Assembly (NCBI GenBank): GCA_009599575.1
Contig: VWND01000025.1
Location: 248,001 to 312,000 of the forward strand
From: Blumeriella jaapii
Taxonomy: Eukaryota; Ascomycota; Leotiomycetes; Helotiales; Drepanopezizaceae
DNA: 64,000 nucleotides
Reading direction: 5' to 3'
Part shown: positions 21,380 to 33,229 of the stretch, in pieces
How positions within the stretch are numbered: the first letter of the stretch is position 1
Layout of the letters: every line of letters starts with the position of its first letter
Notes under the pieces: generated by a model
What the model was told of the DNA's origin: nothing
Seen by the model: only the letters and a program-made list of their open reading frames with translations
Databases searched by the model: none
Program-made: the position numbers and the translations under genes

Positions 21380-22100
21380 CCCGGTATAAATTACAAAATA
21401 CACTTTACTACGAAAAATACGCTTTTTATAAAATTATTTAAACGCTTTACGAATAAACAATTTACAAAAGTCAAAAGCTATATTTTCGACAATTTGCATA
21501 AAGCTTTATTAAACTTTTTAATATTTTTTTCGCCGCTCCGATTTTATTTATTAAAAAGTCAGACGGTTTTATACGCTTATATATCGATTATCGCAAATTT
21601 AACGATTTTACGAAAAAAGATTTTTATTTTTTGCTTTTGATCGACGAAATGCTGGCGCGAATTATTAAAATTAAAATATTTACGAAAATTAATATTTAAT
21701 AAGCATTTAATCGAGTCCGGATATTCGAAAAATTTAAAAAACTGATTAGTTTCCGCATTCGATACGGCATATATAAGTATAAAGTTTTTTCGTTCGGCTT
21801 TATTAATAGGCCCGTTATATTTTAACGTTTTATTAATAATATTTTTATAAAACATTTGAATAATTTTTGCTCGGCGTATTTTAACGATATTTTTATTTAT
21901 TTCGCGAATAATTTAAAATATAAAATTTACGTTAAAAAAATTTTGTCGATTTTAAAAAAACACGGCTTGGAAACTGATATTAAAAAATGCGAGTTTAATA
22001 TTACGAAAATTAAATTTTTAGATTTCGTTATTAATATTTAAAGCATTAAAATAAATCCGGAAAAAATCGCTATTATTAAAAATTAGTAATATACAGCGAA
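21380..22100 (+). pseudogene. D1 reverse transcriptase pseudogene
   Basis: The fingers motif is degraded but readable around 21545-21620 (clearer in D2 as ILFIKKSDGFMRLYIDYRKL). The catalytic box is in the open stretch 21856-22041: FCSAYFND (box at 21877-21888), where YxDD has become YFND, followed by the helix KKILSILKKHG and a KCEFNITKIKFL segment that ends the palm. The thumb begins at about 22102. Confidence 0.82.
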
Positions 22101-22760
22101 TATGCGAAGCGTGCAAAGCTTTTTAGGCTTTTGCAATTTTTACAAACGTTTTATAGCCGGCTATAGCCGTATTTGCCGTCTTCTTATTGCTTTCATAAGC
22201 AAAAACGTTTTTTTTATATTCGAAAAAAAGCAGAAAAACGTATGGAAAGTATTGCGCAAGGTTTTGCTAAATGCTTTTATTTTGTGTTATTACGATTTTT
22301 ATAAGCAAACGCGCCTGGAAACCGACTTTTTTAATAAGATAGTAGCTGGCGTATTATCGTAATTGTAAAAAAATAATTTTTATTATTCGATCGGTTTTTT
22401 TTTTAAAATTATAATCGACGCCGAATTTAATTATCCGATTTACGATAAAAAGCTTTTCGCTATTTTTCGCTTTTTTAAAAATTATAAGCCGGAGCTGTTA
22501 AGCGTTTAAAAAAACGTATATATATATACCGATTACCGCGCTTTGAAATATTTTATAATAATTAAAAACTTTTCGATCCGATAAACTCGATAGGCCGAGT
22601 TTTTCGCCGATTTTTATTTTATAATTATATATCGGTCGGAAATTATTAATACGCTCGCTGATACTTTTTTTCGCAGAAACCAGAATATTTTTTTATTAAA
22701 AGCGCGATAGCGAACAGCTCGAAAACAACAAATGCTTTTAAACGATAAATTGGATTTTTA
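22101..22760 (+). pseudogene. D1 RT connection and RNase H pseudogene
   Basis: The open stretch 22102-22362 reads RSVQSFLGFCNFYKRFIAGY, the conserved RT thumb/connection. It then reaches RLETDFFNKIVAGVLS, the start of RNase H, in which the first catalytic Asp (TD) remains. Downstream, FFKNYKPELLS-like and TDYRALKYF-like frames (about 22470-22555) carry the rest of the domain. Confidence 0.78.
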
Positions 22761-24210
22761 GATTTTAAAGAAAATGGCTGCTAAAAGCATAGCCACGCTG
22801 GCGTTTGTGAAAATAGCGTCCGATAAGCGCGATAACGACAGCATTTTTTCCGAAAACAAAAAAAATAGTAAAAACGAAAAGAATAAAATGCTTATAAAAA
22901 AACTCGCAGATCTAATTTTCGTAATCGCGTACGATATATATAATTATATAATTATAAACGATTTGTTGCAAGCTAATAAGAATTTTCCTTTTTTCGAAGC
23001 GCAACGAACGTAAGCCCGCAATTATAGCTTTGATTATTAATTGCGACAAGACAAATTGTTTTTTTAAGGCAGATTAATAATGCTTTTGGAATTTTCCGAA
23101 TTGCGAATCTTTTTGATTCGATATATTTACGAACAGCTTTGCGTAGCATACGCTGGGATAAGAAAAATAAAGCTTTTGGTCGGTCGCAAATATTATTAAA
23201 AAGCTATAGGAGCAGATATATAGCAGTACGTTTCGAATTGTTGTTGCATACGAATAAAAGCTAGGCGCGATAAAATCTCGGGTTTTTTAAAGCTTTTGCT
23301 TATATTCAGCAGATTTTATTAATATTTAACGATGGATTTTACGAAGCTTTTATTAAACGAAAATGGTTACGATTTCGCTTTCGTAATAATAGATCGTTTA
23401 TTTAAAAAGCTTTTGTTAATTCTTTGCTATAAGATTATTATAGCGAAAAGGCTGGCAGCTTTGTTTTTGGTTTATTAAATACGTTATTTCGGCATGCCGG
23501 ATTTAATTATTTCGAATCGAAAAACTTAGTTTGTTTCGGTTTTTTAGTAAAAACTCTGCCGCATATTAGAAATTAAAATTAAATTAATTACTGCGTATAA
23601 TTTTAATATCGATAAACAAACCGAAGTGATAAATTAGTATATTAAGCAACGCTTCCGCTTTTTTTGCTTTTATTACCAAAACAATTAAGAACGCTTTTTA
23701 TTTTTAATGGATATTATATAATTGATTTTGCCGCACGAGTTTTTCGGCAACGTTTTTTTTTTTTAAGTTTTGAATAAATACGAAATTCGCATATTTTGAA
23801 ATATAAATAATTCCCGTTCTTTTCGCTCGGCTATCGAAAAGCTTAATCGCGACGAGGCTTTGCATTTGGCTTTCCGAGCTAAAAAGGTTATAAAATACGC
23901 GCAATCGTTTATTGCGTAATAATAAATTAAAATGAAGCGTTTCGCTAATTTATACAAACGATTAATAAATTAAAATATAGGCGACGAAGTATTAGTAAGT
24001 ATTAAAAATTGAAAGCTCGACCGATTTTTCCGGAAGCTTTTAAATAAATAATACGGCCTAATTAAAATCGTCGATAAAATAGAAAAAAGTTAAAAGCTTG
24101 ACTTTTCCGCAGATTAGTTAATTTATTTAATTTTTCATTTATATTCGCTTCGAAAGCATATTAGCAATTTTTTACTTGGCCAACGCCGCTCCGAACCAGT
24201 TTTTATTTAA
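22761..24210 (+). pseudogene. D1 integrase pseudogene
   Basis: Visible landmarks: the zinc-binding end VSNCCCIR (about 23230-23256), DFTKLLLNENGYDFAFVIIDR around the first catalytic Asp (about 23335-23397), FGMPDLIISNRK before the second, and DKQTEVIN near 23612-23635, where the catalytic Glu lies. The C-terminal GPY/F module ends near 24110. Stops and Asp-to-Asn changes show inactivity. A minus-strand frame at 23704-23957 is a shadow. Confidence 0.8.
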
Positions 24211-24524
24211 TTATTTTCTGAACAAACGGAATGGGAAATCGAAAAATAATAAGTTCGAGATTATATAAAAGAATATTGCAATATCAGGTTAATTAAAAAA
24301 GCGCTGATAAAGATTTCGAATAATACTTTTGTTTTAACGTTATAACGGCTTTTTATATTTTTCAGATATTTTACCGATCGCATTTCATCGCTAAAAGTTT
24401 TTTACGAACATTTTTCGCATGGTTGCAAGCTTACAACGAAAGTAGAAAGGATTACACTGAATTGAAAAACGATAAATTTATAATTGCAACTGCGAGGACG
24501 CAGTTTTTCGGAAAAGGGGGGTAA
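24211..24524 (+). pseudogene. D1 chromodomain and C-terminus, ending in polypurine tract
   Basis: From about 24226 the frame reads TEWEIEK, the start of a chromodomain. A KGADKDLEW-like strand and a terminal helix follow in shifted frames, then a tail FGKGG just before the LTR. GGAAAAGGGGGG (24510-24521) is the polypurine tract that would prime plus-strand DNA. D2 has the same arrangement at about 61600-62156. Confidence 0.7.
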
Positions 24525-24813
24525 TATTACGACCCTGGCCTGGCTAGTGGTAGTTGCCAGTGGTATGGCTGCCAGTGGTATGGCTGCCAGTGGTATGGTT
24601 GCCAGTGGTATAAATGCTGGTGGTGTTGGATTAAGGTTTGGGCACGGACCACCTCGGCCATTAGGCCTCGCGCTAAGTCACGTGACCCACAAGCGCAATC
24701 CATTATACATAAAATTCGCGATCCCGAGCATTTTAGCTCGGTGTTTTTCTTTCAATTTACATGCGTACCTTTTGGTCCATATCATTCCGATCATCCTTAA
24801 GCTAGCTGTGACA
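24525..24813 (+). repeat. D1 3' LTR (289 bp)
   Basis: It starts TATTACGACCC and ends GCTGTGACA. It carries the 15-bp array, GTCACGTGAC at 24677-24686 and the hairpin 24724-24741. The TSD AAAAT follows. Confidence 0.93.
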
Positions 24814-25589
24814 AAAATATTCTTATAGCTTCGTTTAACGGACCCGTTGCTTTTCGAATTATAAGCTGAAATTTAAATGCGCTGAATACCGTATTTTTTT
24901 GTAAAAGTCTCGATAACGCTTTTGTTTTCGAATTTATTATCGACGTTTAATTTTTTAAATAAACCGTGTCGATATATAACGTTTTCCCAAAAAAAAGTCG
25001 CTATAACTTCGGAAATAGCGTTTCGGAAAAGTCTTTTTTTAAATTATTTAAATAAGTCGTTAATAGCAAATACAAAACATATATAACCGCGATCGGTAGT
25101 TAATACGCGTATAACGTCGAAATTAACTTTTTCTTAAATTCTAAAAAATTATATCGAATATAATAGATTTTTTTTTCGGCCAAGTTTTCGTTTTTAATAA
25201 AAAATACAACTTTTAACAAAAGCTTTGTAATTTTCGAAGCATTTTTTCTATTAAAAATCGTTTTTGATTCGGTAATAAATAATTTCAACTTTTTTATAAA
25301 ACACTTTTTCGTAAACTTTTTTATAATTTGAAATTTATCGGTTTTATTATTTATTACTAAGCGTTTTTAATATATATTATTTTTTATTTTATATAATTTT
25401 CTGTCGGTTAAAATATAATCGAAAACTTAGTTTTTAAATAATTTAAATTAATAATTTAATACGTCAAATGGTTTAAATAAAATAGTTAAATAATATGCGA
25501 TTAAATAAAAATCTTCGGTTTCGTAATTATCGATCAAAAGTTTATTTTCGTCGTTAATCGGCTTATTCCGATCGTTTTCGATTAAATTT

Positions 25590-25622
25590 ATTCGCGATGC
25601 TAACCGAAATAATAACGCGAAT
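25590..25622 (-). repeat. 33-bp palindromic unit, copy A0-3
   Basis: Plus strand ATTCGCG to ACGCGAAT, 33 bp. Counterpart of 6596-6628. Confidence 0.7.
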
Positions 25623-25652
25623 GTTTTTTCGGCCCGAAAATTAGTATTTTTT

Positions 25653-25685
25653 ATTCGCGGTGCCAGCCGAAATAGCAACGCGAAT
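25653..25685 (-). repeat. 33-bp palindromic unit, copy A0-2
   Basis: Plus strand ATTCGCG to CGCGAAT with perfect 7-bp inverted ends; 10 of 11 stem positions can pair. The best-preserved palindrome in the window. Counterpart of 6538-6566. Confidence 0.75.
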
Positions 25686-26349
25686 AATTTTGATTTTATA
25701 AAACTTAGAGCGCAAATAGCGAAGCAGCCGATTTCGTTAGCGATTTATTCGTCGATATTTTATTCGTTTTATTTAACGAAATCAGACGGATAAAAGCGTT
25801 TTTTTTTAAAAAGCCGTTTATCGCTGTATTAATTATTTTTTTAATATATTTGATTTCGAAGTTTATAAATCGCATTTAAATTATTCAATTAGTAATAAAT
25901 GCTTTTGGCAAATTACTAGCTTTTCCATTTAGTTAGTCGACAAAAACTTTTGCGTTTGTTTCTAAAATAAAATATACGCCGTATAATTCGCTTTTTATTT
26001 TTTTTATTATTTTAAAAGCGCTTCGATATTTTCGTTTAATAATATCGTAACGTGTTTTCGCGGAAAATCATAAGCCGCTTTCGAATCGTGAAAAATGCCG
26101 TTTTTTGTTTTCGTCGATTTATTATAATATAGTTTCCTAACCGAAAATGCTAGCGTCGACAGTTAAAATAATTTTTCCTGCGTTTAAGCTGTAATCGATC
26201 CGTATAAACGATAAAGCCGATAAAAAATCGTTTTTAAGAATTTTTATAGCTTTATTCTGCTTTTTTTTCTAAACGAAATTAATTTTTTTTTTTATCGTAA
26301 CGTAAATAAATATAGCTTTTTAAAAAAAGTTTTTAATTTAATTGCGATA

Positions 26350-27600
26350 ATAAATTACAACGCCAATAAAAGTTTTGGCTTCGATAATATTTTTATATTT
26401 TTTTTATTCGCAAATCTTTTTAATTTTCTTCCGTTAAAAATAACGGCCAACGCTATTAGTTATATAATTAACGATATTTATTTCGGATATACAGAATTTT
26501 AATCGAAGGCTAATAATAGCTTTGGCTTTTTCGAAGCAAACTATAATTTTATCGATATTTTAAATATGTTTTATTATATAACGTCGAACTTTAAGAAAAA
26601 TCTTTTTATTATTATAATATAATTTGAAGTTTTTTACTTCGACGTCGTCAACGTAAAGCAAAGTAATATCGGAAATGCAAATTATAAAAATCTTATATAC
26701 GACTTTTACGAATTAAACGATTAAATTAATAACTTTTATAAATACTTTGGTTATACGCAGCAAACCGATTAAAATTTGAATTGCTATTATATTTCGAGAT
26801 CGTAAATCAAATATTAAATAATCGTAGCCGGAAAACAGGTCGAAAAAAAAAGCGATCGTTAGTTTTGCGACTTCGTTCGAAAATTAATCGACGTTAAATA
26901 GCACGTTAGCGTTTCGTATCGTTATTTTATTTATTTCGACGATTGCGATAATAAATTTATAAATGCTTTTTTTTTTTTCGCAACGATAAACCATTTGTTT
27001 TTGTATAGGCCGTGGCAGAATTCGAAAATCCTTTGCTTAATTCGTTTTTTTAATATTTCGATTATTTTATTCTAGAAAGCTTTAAAAACTAAAAAAGTTT
27101 TTTTTTACCAAGCTTCGTAAAATACGATTTTAATATCGATATAAAGCGTAACGTTAAAGTTAAATTGGCCTATTTCGGTAAAGTCGAAAACCATAGCCTT
27201 TTTTCGATTGCGTAAAACTTCGTATAAAACTTTTTTTTTTTTTGGCAGAAATTAAATTCCGATTGCTAAATTATTAAATCGTTTTTTTATAAATCGGCTG
27301 CCAAATAATAAACTGAAAAATCGGCCGGTAATAAATTCTTCGAATTCGCCGGTAATTGGTTGAAATAGTCTTATTGCTTTATTTTTTTCAAATTAATCGT
27401 TTATTTCTTCGGAAATATTTCTACCGGATTCGCCAAAATTCATAAGTCGTACTTTATCAGCTTTACGCTTGTAAAAAGTGCTGATATTAATATAAAAAAA
27501 TAAAATATATAAATCGGGTTTGTTTAATACGAAAACGAAATTTTCGAAGCTTTTATTTCCGAATTAATAGCCAAAAATATTAATATTAGCTAATTTCATT
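26350..27600 (-). pseudogene. A0 reverse transcriptase pseudogene with intact YVDD
   Basis: Same domain as in A1. Here the active-site box at 26644-26655, read on the minus strand, is still YVDD, whereas A1 and A2 have YVND. Stops elsewhere in the frame inactivate it. The better-preserved box does not make A0 young: by nesting it is older than A1 and A2, so RIP damage is not a simple clock. Confidence 0.78.
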
Positions 27601-27630
27601 CGCGGTGCCATTTCGATTAACGACGTAAAT
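27598..27630 (-). repeat. 33-bp palindromic unit, copy A0-1
   Basis: Plus strand ATTCGCG to CGTAAAT, 33 bp, between protease and RT. Counterpart of 4594-4626. Confidence 0.7.
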
Positions 27631-27841
27631 GCTTTTAGCCGAATATTTTCCAGGTTTTATTATAGCTCAGCGTTTATTCTAAGGCCAAAGCCGGCTATTC
27701 GTTTCTCGATAAAACGTCGACTAAAAAAATCTTATCGTCGGCGACGGTAATTTAATTTTAAAAAAATCGGTTTTAATTTCAGAAAAAAACTTTTATTTGG
27801 CCGTTTTCGATGTATTTAAAACTGACGAAACTTTTTAAAAT

Positions 27842-28140
27842 TCAAAGCATTTTAAAAATAATAAAATAAAAGCATTTTTTTATTATTAAAAAGTCTTTAT
27901 AAATAATAATACTTTTAATATCGATTTTAATATTTCGTACAATTTTATTAAATTTAATAATATTTTTATTAACGATCGTATAAATTATTCGTTTATTAAT
28001 AATAATCGGAATATTATTGGCTTCGGCTGTTTTCTGGTTTATGCAATTGATTTCGGCTTTATTGTCGAATAGAACGAAAGCGGTCGTACTTTTTTTAAGC
28101 ATTATTTTTATTTTTAATGCTTTTATAACCGTATAAAAAT
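27842..28140 (-). pseudogene. A0 protease remnant
   Basis: The 86-codon minus-strand stretch 28102-27842 reads FVLFDNKAEINCINQKTAEA, the damaged retropepsin site seen in A1. It is followed by the same Ile-rich tail. Confidence 0.7.
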
Positions 28141-29248
28141 AGTTTCGTCGTTTTAATTTTTAAATTTTTATAGCGAAAACTAAAAAACTGACTTTTTCCG
28201 AAGATTTTTTTTTATCGGCTAAATTAATTGCGATATTGTAAATTTTTTTCTAGTTTTTTTTTAATTCAAAATTGTTTTTTTTTCGAATAATTTCAATTTT
28301 TTCGTTTTTTTTTAATACAGGGATTTGTTTATTAATAACTTTGTCGAATCTTTTTTTTATATTAAATAAATCGCTGAATTTTAATTTAGTTTTTTATTTT
28401 ATAATTTTTTTAATAGCTTCGTCGATTGCTTCGAAGCTAATATATTTATCGATCCATTTCTCGCTTCGCATTAATAATAAGCGTTTAAAAGCTGGTATTT
28501 TTTAAATAATTTAAACCGGAGTATCGGTATCGATATCTTTTATATCGTCGTTAGTTTTTTTTATTATAAGCGTTCTTTTAATAATTTTATCGGTTTTTTT
28601 TCGAATTTCAAAATCTTTTTCCTTTTCGATTTTAACGTTTTTTTTTATATTAATTGATTTGGCGAATAAAACAGAAACACTTTATTTTCTTATGATTCGC
28701 TAGCTTAATTATGCAACTATAATATTTGCAAATGCGATAATTGCATTAGCAATATATATATTTGTTTTTTATTTATATATTTAAACTTTACTTACGCTTA
28801 GGATAAAGGTTTTTTTTTGATTAATACGCTTTCGGAAATGTTTTTTCTTTTATTAATAAAAATCGTTTTTACATTTTTTTTGTTTTTTAAGCAGTCGTTT
28901 TATTTCGTATTTTTCACTTTTAAGCGAATAATATTTAATCAGCTCTGATTTTCAATTTTATTAAAAAAGCTTATTTCTGCTTCCGTCGGTCCAAAGCAAA
29001 TCGCTTCATATTTATTAATATAACAGATTTTATTATTTATATAAAAATTAAATACTTTGCATTTTAAGCGAATATAAAATTTTTCGCAATAAATTTTTTT
29101 ATTATCGCAAAATTCACATTTAAGGCCACGGAATCTGTTTTAATAATTATTTTTACCATTTTAATAGCCGCGATTTTAATTACCGCGTTGGTTTTTTTTT
29201 TTTTTTTAATAATCGTTATTATAATTAATATTTCGCTAATCCTGATCG

Positions 29249-29510
29249 TGTGACGACTCACTCGTTTGCCCCTCGCGTCACCCCAGCAACTACGTATAAT
29301 TGCAAGCTCCCTGGTCTCCTGGTGGGTCTCCCATCAACTGTGAAAACTATCATGTATATAAGACTCTTTTCTCTTAGCAACTTCTGTCTTTTGCAATTGT
29401 TAATTCTAAATAAATATTTTTGTTACAAAACCAAAAGCTCGTTTTATACTATATAAACACGGCGACCAATTAACTGATTTCCCAGCCCTTCGACTGATTA
29501 AATCGTTATA
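29249..29510 (+). repeat. E1 5' LTR (262 bp)
   Basis: It starts TGTGACGACTCACTCG and ends ATCGTTATA (ATCGTCACA in intact copies). TATA-like TGTATATAAG lies near 29353-29362 and a polyadenylation-like AATAAATA at about 29409. It is much less mutated than the interior. Confidence 0.93.
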
Positions 29511-30400
29511 TTATCAATAATTCTTTTTCTACGCTAGCGACGGCGTAAATTATTTTTCCCCTCGAATTTCTTACGAATTATACCAAAATGATCGACCGGT
29601 CGTAAAAAAACTTATTTCCGCATTTCGCGAAAAATGGCTTTTGTTTAACGATCCCCCTTTTAGCAAAGCTTTTCAGCTTCTGCTATTATATCTCAACCCT
29701 TTTTTTAATCAGCGAAAAAGCAGCCTTTCCCAAAAGCTTTTTTTTCTGAAAAACAGTCTTTTCCCCGAGGAAAAAAAAACAAAAAAAAAAGCAAAACACC
29801 AACCATTTCGCCTGCCATTTTTTTTTACAGCCTAGCGCTAAAAGCGTTTAGTTAAAACTTTTGCAAAATCAACTAAAAAAAACGCAAAAGCGTAAACGAC
29901 AATTTCTAAAAACTATACGACTACGACAGACCTTTTAATTAAAACGTTTGATAAAATTTATCGAATATACTTTTGCCAGTCGCGAATTTGCTGCTCCATC
30001 TTTTCGCAACGTTTTATTTTAATTAACAGACGCTGTAAATCAATTTCCACGCTTTTCGCGAACTCTTTTTAAATTTTCTTTTAACGGCCAAGATTTTAGC
30101 GCGCTTTTTAAACGTTATAATTCTTATTTATTTGCTAATTTTCGACTAGCTCGTATAAAGCGCGTTCCGAACTTTAAGTTTAAGCTAAATAATAGTAAAA
30201 ATTACAAAGCACGCCATTAGGAAACTAAAGTTTTCGATAATTTCGAATTTTATCACGATTACTTCGCTAACGATCGATTCCGCAAAAATTATATACTCGA
30301 TCAGACCGAAAACGTAGCAAAAAAGTTCCTGACCCCGCGTATTTTAAACCGCTCCGATCTTATATCTTCCGAAAAATTAATTAAAAAAATCGCCGATTTT
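29511..30400 (+). pseudogene. E1 gag, N-terminal part
   Basis: The sense frame contains SAFREKWLLFNDPPFSKAFQ (about 29616-29675), then an open stretch to 29835. It continues as degraded sequence until E2 interrupts at 30400; the remainder is 36815-37560. The same frame is seen in E2 from about 30760. Assignment as Gag rests on position directly after the LTR; no capsid motif was recognised. Confidence 0.55.
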
Positions 30401-30664
30401 TGTGACGACTCACTCGTTTGCCCCTCGCGTCACCCCAGCAACTACGTATAATTGCAAGCTCCCTGGTCTCCTGGTAGGTCTCCCATCAACTATGGAAACT
30501 ATCATATATATAAGGCTTTCTTCCCTTAGCAACCTCTGCCTTCTGCAATTATTAATTTTAAATAAATATTTTTATTACAAAACCAAAAGCTCGTTTTTCA
30601 TATTATATAAACACGGCGATCAATTAACTAATCTTCCAGCCCTCCGACTAATTAAATCGTTATA
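30401..30664 (+). repeat. E2 5' LTR (264 bp)
   Basis: It starts TGTGACGACTCACTCG; the end ATCGTTATA is RIP-altered. Promoter-like and poly(A)-like elements are as in E1. Confidence 0.93.
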
Positions 30665-32290
30665 TTATTAACAATTCTTTTTCTACGCTAGCGACGGCGT
30701 AAACTATTTCTTTTTTCGAATTCCTTACGGATTATATTAAAATAATCGACCGGTCGTAAAAAAGCCTATTTCCGCATTTCGCGAAAAATGGCTTTTATTC
30801 AACGATCCCCCTTTTAGCAAAGTTTTTTAGCTTCTGCTACTACACCTCAACCTCTTTTTTTTTAATCAGCGAAAAAGCAGCCTTCTCCAAAAGCTTCTTT
30901 TTCTGAAAAACAATCCTTTTCCCGAAGAAAAAAAAACAAAGGAAAAGGCAGAGCGCCAACCATTTCGCCTGCCATCTTTTTTTTATAGCCTAGCGCTGAA
31001 AGCGTTTAATTAAAATTCTTGCAAAATCAATTAAAAAAAGCGTAAAAGCGTAAACGATAACTTTTGGAAATTATACGATTGCGACAGACCTTTTAATCAA
31101 AGCGTTTAATAAAATCTATCGAACGTGCTTTTGCTAGTCGCGAATCTGCTCCTTTTTTTTCTCGCAACGTTTCATTTCAACCAATAGACGCTGCAAACCA
31201 ATTTACGCTTTTCGCGAATTTTTTTTAAATTTTTCTATAACGGCCAAAACCTTAGCGCGCCTTTTAAACGCTATAATTTCCATTTATCTGCTGATTTTCG
31301 ACTAGCTCGTATAAAACGCGTTCCGAACCTTAAGTTTAAATTAAATAATAATAAAAATTACAAAACACGTTATTAAAAAACTAAAATTTTCGATAATTTC
31401 GAATTCTACTACGATTATTTCGCTAGCGATCGATTTCGCAAAAATTATATATTCGATCAAACCGAAAGCGTAGCAAAAGAATTTTTTATCCCGCGTATTT
31501 TAAACCGTTCCGACCCTACATTTTCCGAAGAATTAATTAAAAAAGTCGCCGATTTCCTGGCCGATTTTTCAAACGTTTAAAAAACCGAAAACGAATTTAA
31601 AATGCTTGTAATAAATACGCATAACGACTTTTGGCGATTTTATCTGCGATTTTCCATTTTCGCAGCGAACGCTTAAATACGAACTGACAAACAGCTTCGA
31701 AACGCTTTTCGCGATAAAATACCAAAGCGTTTACGAAAAAGCTGCATTTGAAATAAGCGCGTATAATAATTTTTAAAAATTAATTTACCGCCGTCCGTCA
31801 AAAAAAACAAAATCAATTAACTAAACGAATTTTATACGCGAATCGCTTTTTAATCAAATTTACCATTTATTAAAATAATAAATCCTTAACCAAAGCGTAC
31901 TACGAATCAAATCGTACGTACGAAAATCGTTCAAATGTTTTATAAGCTTTTTCTTAATCTTTTATTTTTTTTTTTTTTCCACGCCAAAACGCCCCTTTTA
32001 GCGTTTTTTCCTTTCGATCGGACCAACGATAACGCTCGTTTTTTATTTCACACCAGAAAGTTCAAAAAAGCTAATTTGCAAAACCTTTTACGGGCCGACC
32101 TTCGGTTTCACCCAAAAGCTTTTTTAAATTAATAAATATAAACGAAATCGAACCGGCCGAAAATTCGCTTTTTAATAATAATAGTAAAAACGAAAACTTT
32201 TTTCTAAACGATTTTTAAAACGCATACGAAAAAATCGAAAGCTTTTCCGCTAATCGGGAAAACGCCCAGGCCTAAGCAAAGCTTTTTTTT
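30665..32290 (+). pseudogene. E2 gag pseudogene
   Basis: A sense frame with stops runs from just after the LTR. Preserved pieces include SAFREKWLL (about 30768-30795) and, at 31935-32132, an open part with FHAKTPLLAFFPFDRTNDN and RKFKKANLQNLL. No CCHC knuckle was found. A Cys/His-containing segment further on (about 32690-32790) lies after the protease and might bind zinc, but this is not certain. Confidence 0.55.
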
Positions 32291-32510
32291 TAGGCGTATT
32301 GCGCGATATGCGTTATTTTAACGTTCGAAAGCTTTTTGATAGCGATTTATTAACAATTTCCGTTATATTTATTAAAAATAGCTTTTCGTATAAAATAAAA
32401 GCGCTCGCCGATTTTAAAGCGAACGATTATGCGTTGATCGATTCGGCGCTAATCAAATCCTTTTTTTTTTTTTTTTTTAAATCTTTAATTTAATTTTTTC
32501 CGGCTTTTTT
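32291..32510 (+). pseudogene. E2 protease remnant
   Basis: The open stretch 32299-32493 reads IKALADFKANDYALIDSALI. This has the layout of a retropepsin start with D-S-G-A changed to D-F-K-A. The E1 equivalent is about 37570-37740. Confidence 0.6.
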
Positions 32511-32880
32511 TTTTATAAAAAAGTATAATAAAGCTCGTAGCCATTTAATTACATATTTTACGCTTTTTAATTTTATTATTAACAACCGAATACAATCGTT
32601 TATTCTTTTTTTAATTATTAATTTCGGAAATTATAATATAATTTTAAAAAAAGCTTAATTGGCCGAATATTAAATTTTATTAAACTGTAATAAACGCAAG
32701 TTCTATTAGCCGAAGTCTTATCCCCTTACAGCCTTTTACGCTCGTTGTATTAAAATTTTTTATTTACATCTCCGAAAAATTCAATTTCGCCATCAAAACG
32801 ACGCTATAAAACGTAACAAAAACCTTAACCAATTATGGCAAATCTACGACGCTGTACGAAGCGCGAAAAAATCGAATTTT

Positions 32881-32913
32881 ATTCGCGGTGCTAATTTCGA
32901 TAGCGACGCTAAT
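32881..32913 (-). repeat. 33-bp palindromic unit, copy in E2 (antisense)
   Basis: Plus strand ATTCGCG to CGCTAAT, exactly 33 bp, between protease and RT. It is the reverse complement of the family A unit relative to coding direction; here the sense frame reads IRGANFDSDAN. Confidence 0.7.
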
Positions 32914-33229
32914 AAAATAATACAAAAAATCACACCATCATTTTTTCAGGCTAACGATTTTTTTTTTTTTATTTTTCCTTTTTTTTTTTTTTTCCTTTCG
33001 TTAAAACAGCTTTTTCGTTTTACGAAAAACAATTATATCAAAAACCGAAAAAAAACCTTCGCCGCGATAGCTTTTCAGCTTAATATAATCGATAATTTAA
33101 ATAAGCCAACTTCTGAATTTTCCAAACGATCAGTTCGAAAACAAATCTTTTAATTTATTACTTATTTAATTTTTATTTGCCAAATTATTATATACGCTTT
33201 TAAGTTGATTTTCAGAAAAAAAGCAGTTA

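Larger units (their letters stand above)
12370..24813 (+). mobile_element. D1: chromovirus LTR retrotransposon, carrying F
   Basis: LTRs of 289 bp lie at both ends, beginning TGTTACGACC and ending GCTGTGACA, with 5-bp TSD AAAAT (12365-12369 and 24814-24818). The un-inserted target is seen in A2 near 48165-48180. After removal of F the element is about 6.46 kb. Order: LTR, leader, gag with CCHC knuckle, protease, RT, RNase H, integrase, chromodomain, polypurine tract, LTR. It is heavily RIP-mutated inside, while the LTRs are much less so. Confidence 0.93.
24819..29248 (-). mobile_element. A0 fragment: integrase, RNase H, RT, protease and part of gag
   Basis: Minus-strand continuation of A0 between D1 and E1. 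From the right: gag C-terminal part (29243 to about 28376), protease (about 28375-27840), RT (27600-26350), RNase H (26350-25760), the integrase tether with two 33-bp units, then integrase (25560-24819). Each part matches A1 and A2. Bases 29244-29248 (GATCG) are the duplicated target of E1. Confidence 0.9.

Noticed and set aside
24484..24828. 114-codon frame through the D1 3' LTR (also 12392-12661 and 62156-62479)
   Set aside because: It is produced by the 15-bp repeat of the LTR and runs out of the LTR into unrelated flanks; no sign of translation.
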